A DNA stretch of 6,092 bases from Acidimicrobiia bacterium (GTDB lineage: Bacteria > Actinomycetota > Acidimicrobiia > Acidimicrobiales > SZUA-35): NCBI GenBank assembly GCA_029857855.1, contig JAOUGG010000172.1:1-6092 (forward strand), read 5' to 3'. Of the stretch, positions 5,643 to 6,092 are shown piece by piece. The translations under genes were made by a program, and so were the position numbers. The notes beneath the pieces were generated by a model. It searched no databases and had not been told where the DNA came from. It saw nothing but the letters and a program-made list of their open reading frames with translations. Within the stretch, counting starts at the first letter, position 1; every line of letters begins with the position of its first letter.

Positions 5643-6092
5643 ATGACCGCAACCGCAACACCGTCGCCCAACGAGATCGAGCAGATCGACCACGACCTTC
5701 CCACCGACGAGCTGCCCACCGACGAGCTGCTGGCTCGGGCCGCCCGCTGTCGTGACGAGGCGTTCGGCCGCCGTATCACCTACTCCCCCAAGGTGTTCAT
5801 CCCGTTGACCAAGCTCTGTCGGGATCAGTGCGGGTACTGCACCTTCGCCCAGCCGCCGGCCCGGGTCGAAGCGCCGTACCTCAGCTCCAACGAAGTGGTC
5901 GCCATCGCCCGGAGCGGAGCCAGGGTCGGCTGCCACGAGGCGCTGTTCACCCTGGGCGAGCGGCCCGAACTGCGCTACCCGGCGGCCCGGGAGTGGCTCG
6001 ACGAGAACGGCTACACGTCGACCATCGAGTACCTGGCGGCGATGGCCGAACTCGTGCTCGAGAAGACCGGGCTGCTACCTCACGCCAACGCC
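5643..6092 (+). CDS. fbiC: FO synthase (CofG/FbiC), N-terminal part
   Basis: The first 150 codons of a radical SAM enzyme, cut by the window edge. CRDQCGYC (Cys59, Cys63, Cys66; CX3CX2C) binds the 4Fe-4S cluster that cleaves S-adenosylmethionine. The surroundings [28 protein letters not shown] (45-72) and [17 protein letters not shown] (97-113) are typical of the CofG half of FO synthase, which joins 5-amino-6-ribitylamino-uracil and tyrosine-derived intermediates to make the deazaflavin core of coenzyme F420. In actinobacteria CofG and CofH are usually fused as FbiC; since the C-terminal half is off the window, a separate cofG cannot be excluded. ATG 5643 is supported by GGAA about eight bases upstream; no better start is present. 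It is 29 bases behind the HxlR gene. An exact 15-base repeat near the N-terminus gives [10 protein letters not shown]. Confidence 0.9.
   Translation, partial: MTATATPSPNEIEQIDHDLPTDELPTDELLARAARCRDEAFGRRITYSPKVFIPLTKLCRDQCGYCTFAQPPARVEAPYLSSNEVVAIARSGARVGCHEALFTLGERPELRYPAAREWLDENGYTSTIEYLAAMAELVLEKTGLLPHANA
5700..5729 (+). repeat. Perfect 15-bp tandem duplication inside fbiC
   Basis: CCCACCGACGAGCTG occurs twice in direct succession (5700-5714 and 5715-5729), in frame, coding for [10 protein letters not shown] at residues 20-29. It lies before the radical SAM core, in a poorly conserved N-terminal extension, so it is likely tolerated slippage. Confidence 0.9.

Noticed and set aside
4960..5661. 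Minus-strand frame with a repeated peptide (HQNGA.RPPEWSG)
   Set aside because: The peptide repeat is only the translation of the 70-bp tandem DNA duplication, and the rest is antisense to the HxlR gene.

Overview
The window reads as chromosomal DNA from a high-GC actinobacterium. The supporting signs are strong G/C bias at third codon positions, GTG starts, several genes whose start lies 6-10 bases after a TANNNT -10 box (leaderless or nearly so), and an F420-type FO synthase gene. A lineage near Acidimicrobiia is my guess; no rRNA or marker gene confirms it. There are no tRNA, rRNA, CRISPR or insertion-sequence signatures, and no gene-free stretch over 300 bases. The longest gap is 192 bases (4993-5184) and is mostly a tandem repeat.

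Left part (1-1149, + strand): the C-terminal tail of a protein ending in one membrane helix, then a small Rossmann/SLOG-like protein of unknown role (150-692), then a PspC-domain membrane protein (793-1149). Three ATCAGGG motifs at exact 11-base spacing lie ahead of the PspC gene and look like an operator. A GC-rich hairpin (1196-1236) separates these genes from the convergent pair on the other strand.

Middle (1246-2795, - strand): a serine hydrolase of the beta-lactamase/penicillin-binding-protein fold (start at 2795), followed 56 bases downstream by a DUF2237 protein, probably co-transcribed. An 83-base divergent promoter region separates the hydrolase from the rightward genes; each side has a -10 box 6-7 bases from its start codon.

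Right-centre (2879-4992, + strand): the most unusual locus, two genes sharing a GTGA stop/start overlap. The first encodes a PD-(D/E)XK nuclease with a Cas4/AddB-like four-cysteine arrangement (one Cys early, then Cx2Cx5C at the C-terminus). The second appears to be a diverged paralogue that keeps the same four cysteines and the motif II Asp but has Ser and His where the catalytic Glu and Lys should be. I infer an active plus inactive Fe-S nuclease heterodimer of unknown role.

Right end (4992-6092): a 70-base sequence duplicated in tandem starts at the stop codon of the second nuclease-like gene. It leads into a good promoter, an HxlR-family regulator (5185-5613), and the N-terminal 150 residues of FO synthase (cofG/fbiC type, radical SAM, coenzyme F420 pathway), which runs off the window. 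The regulator may control F420 synthesis or itself, but the sequence does not prove this.
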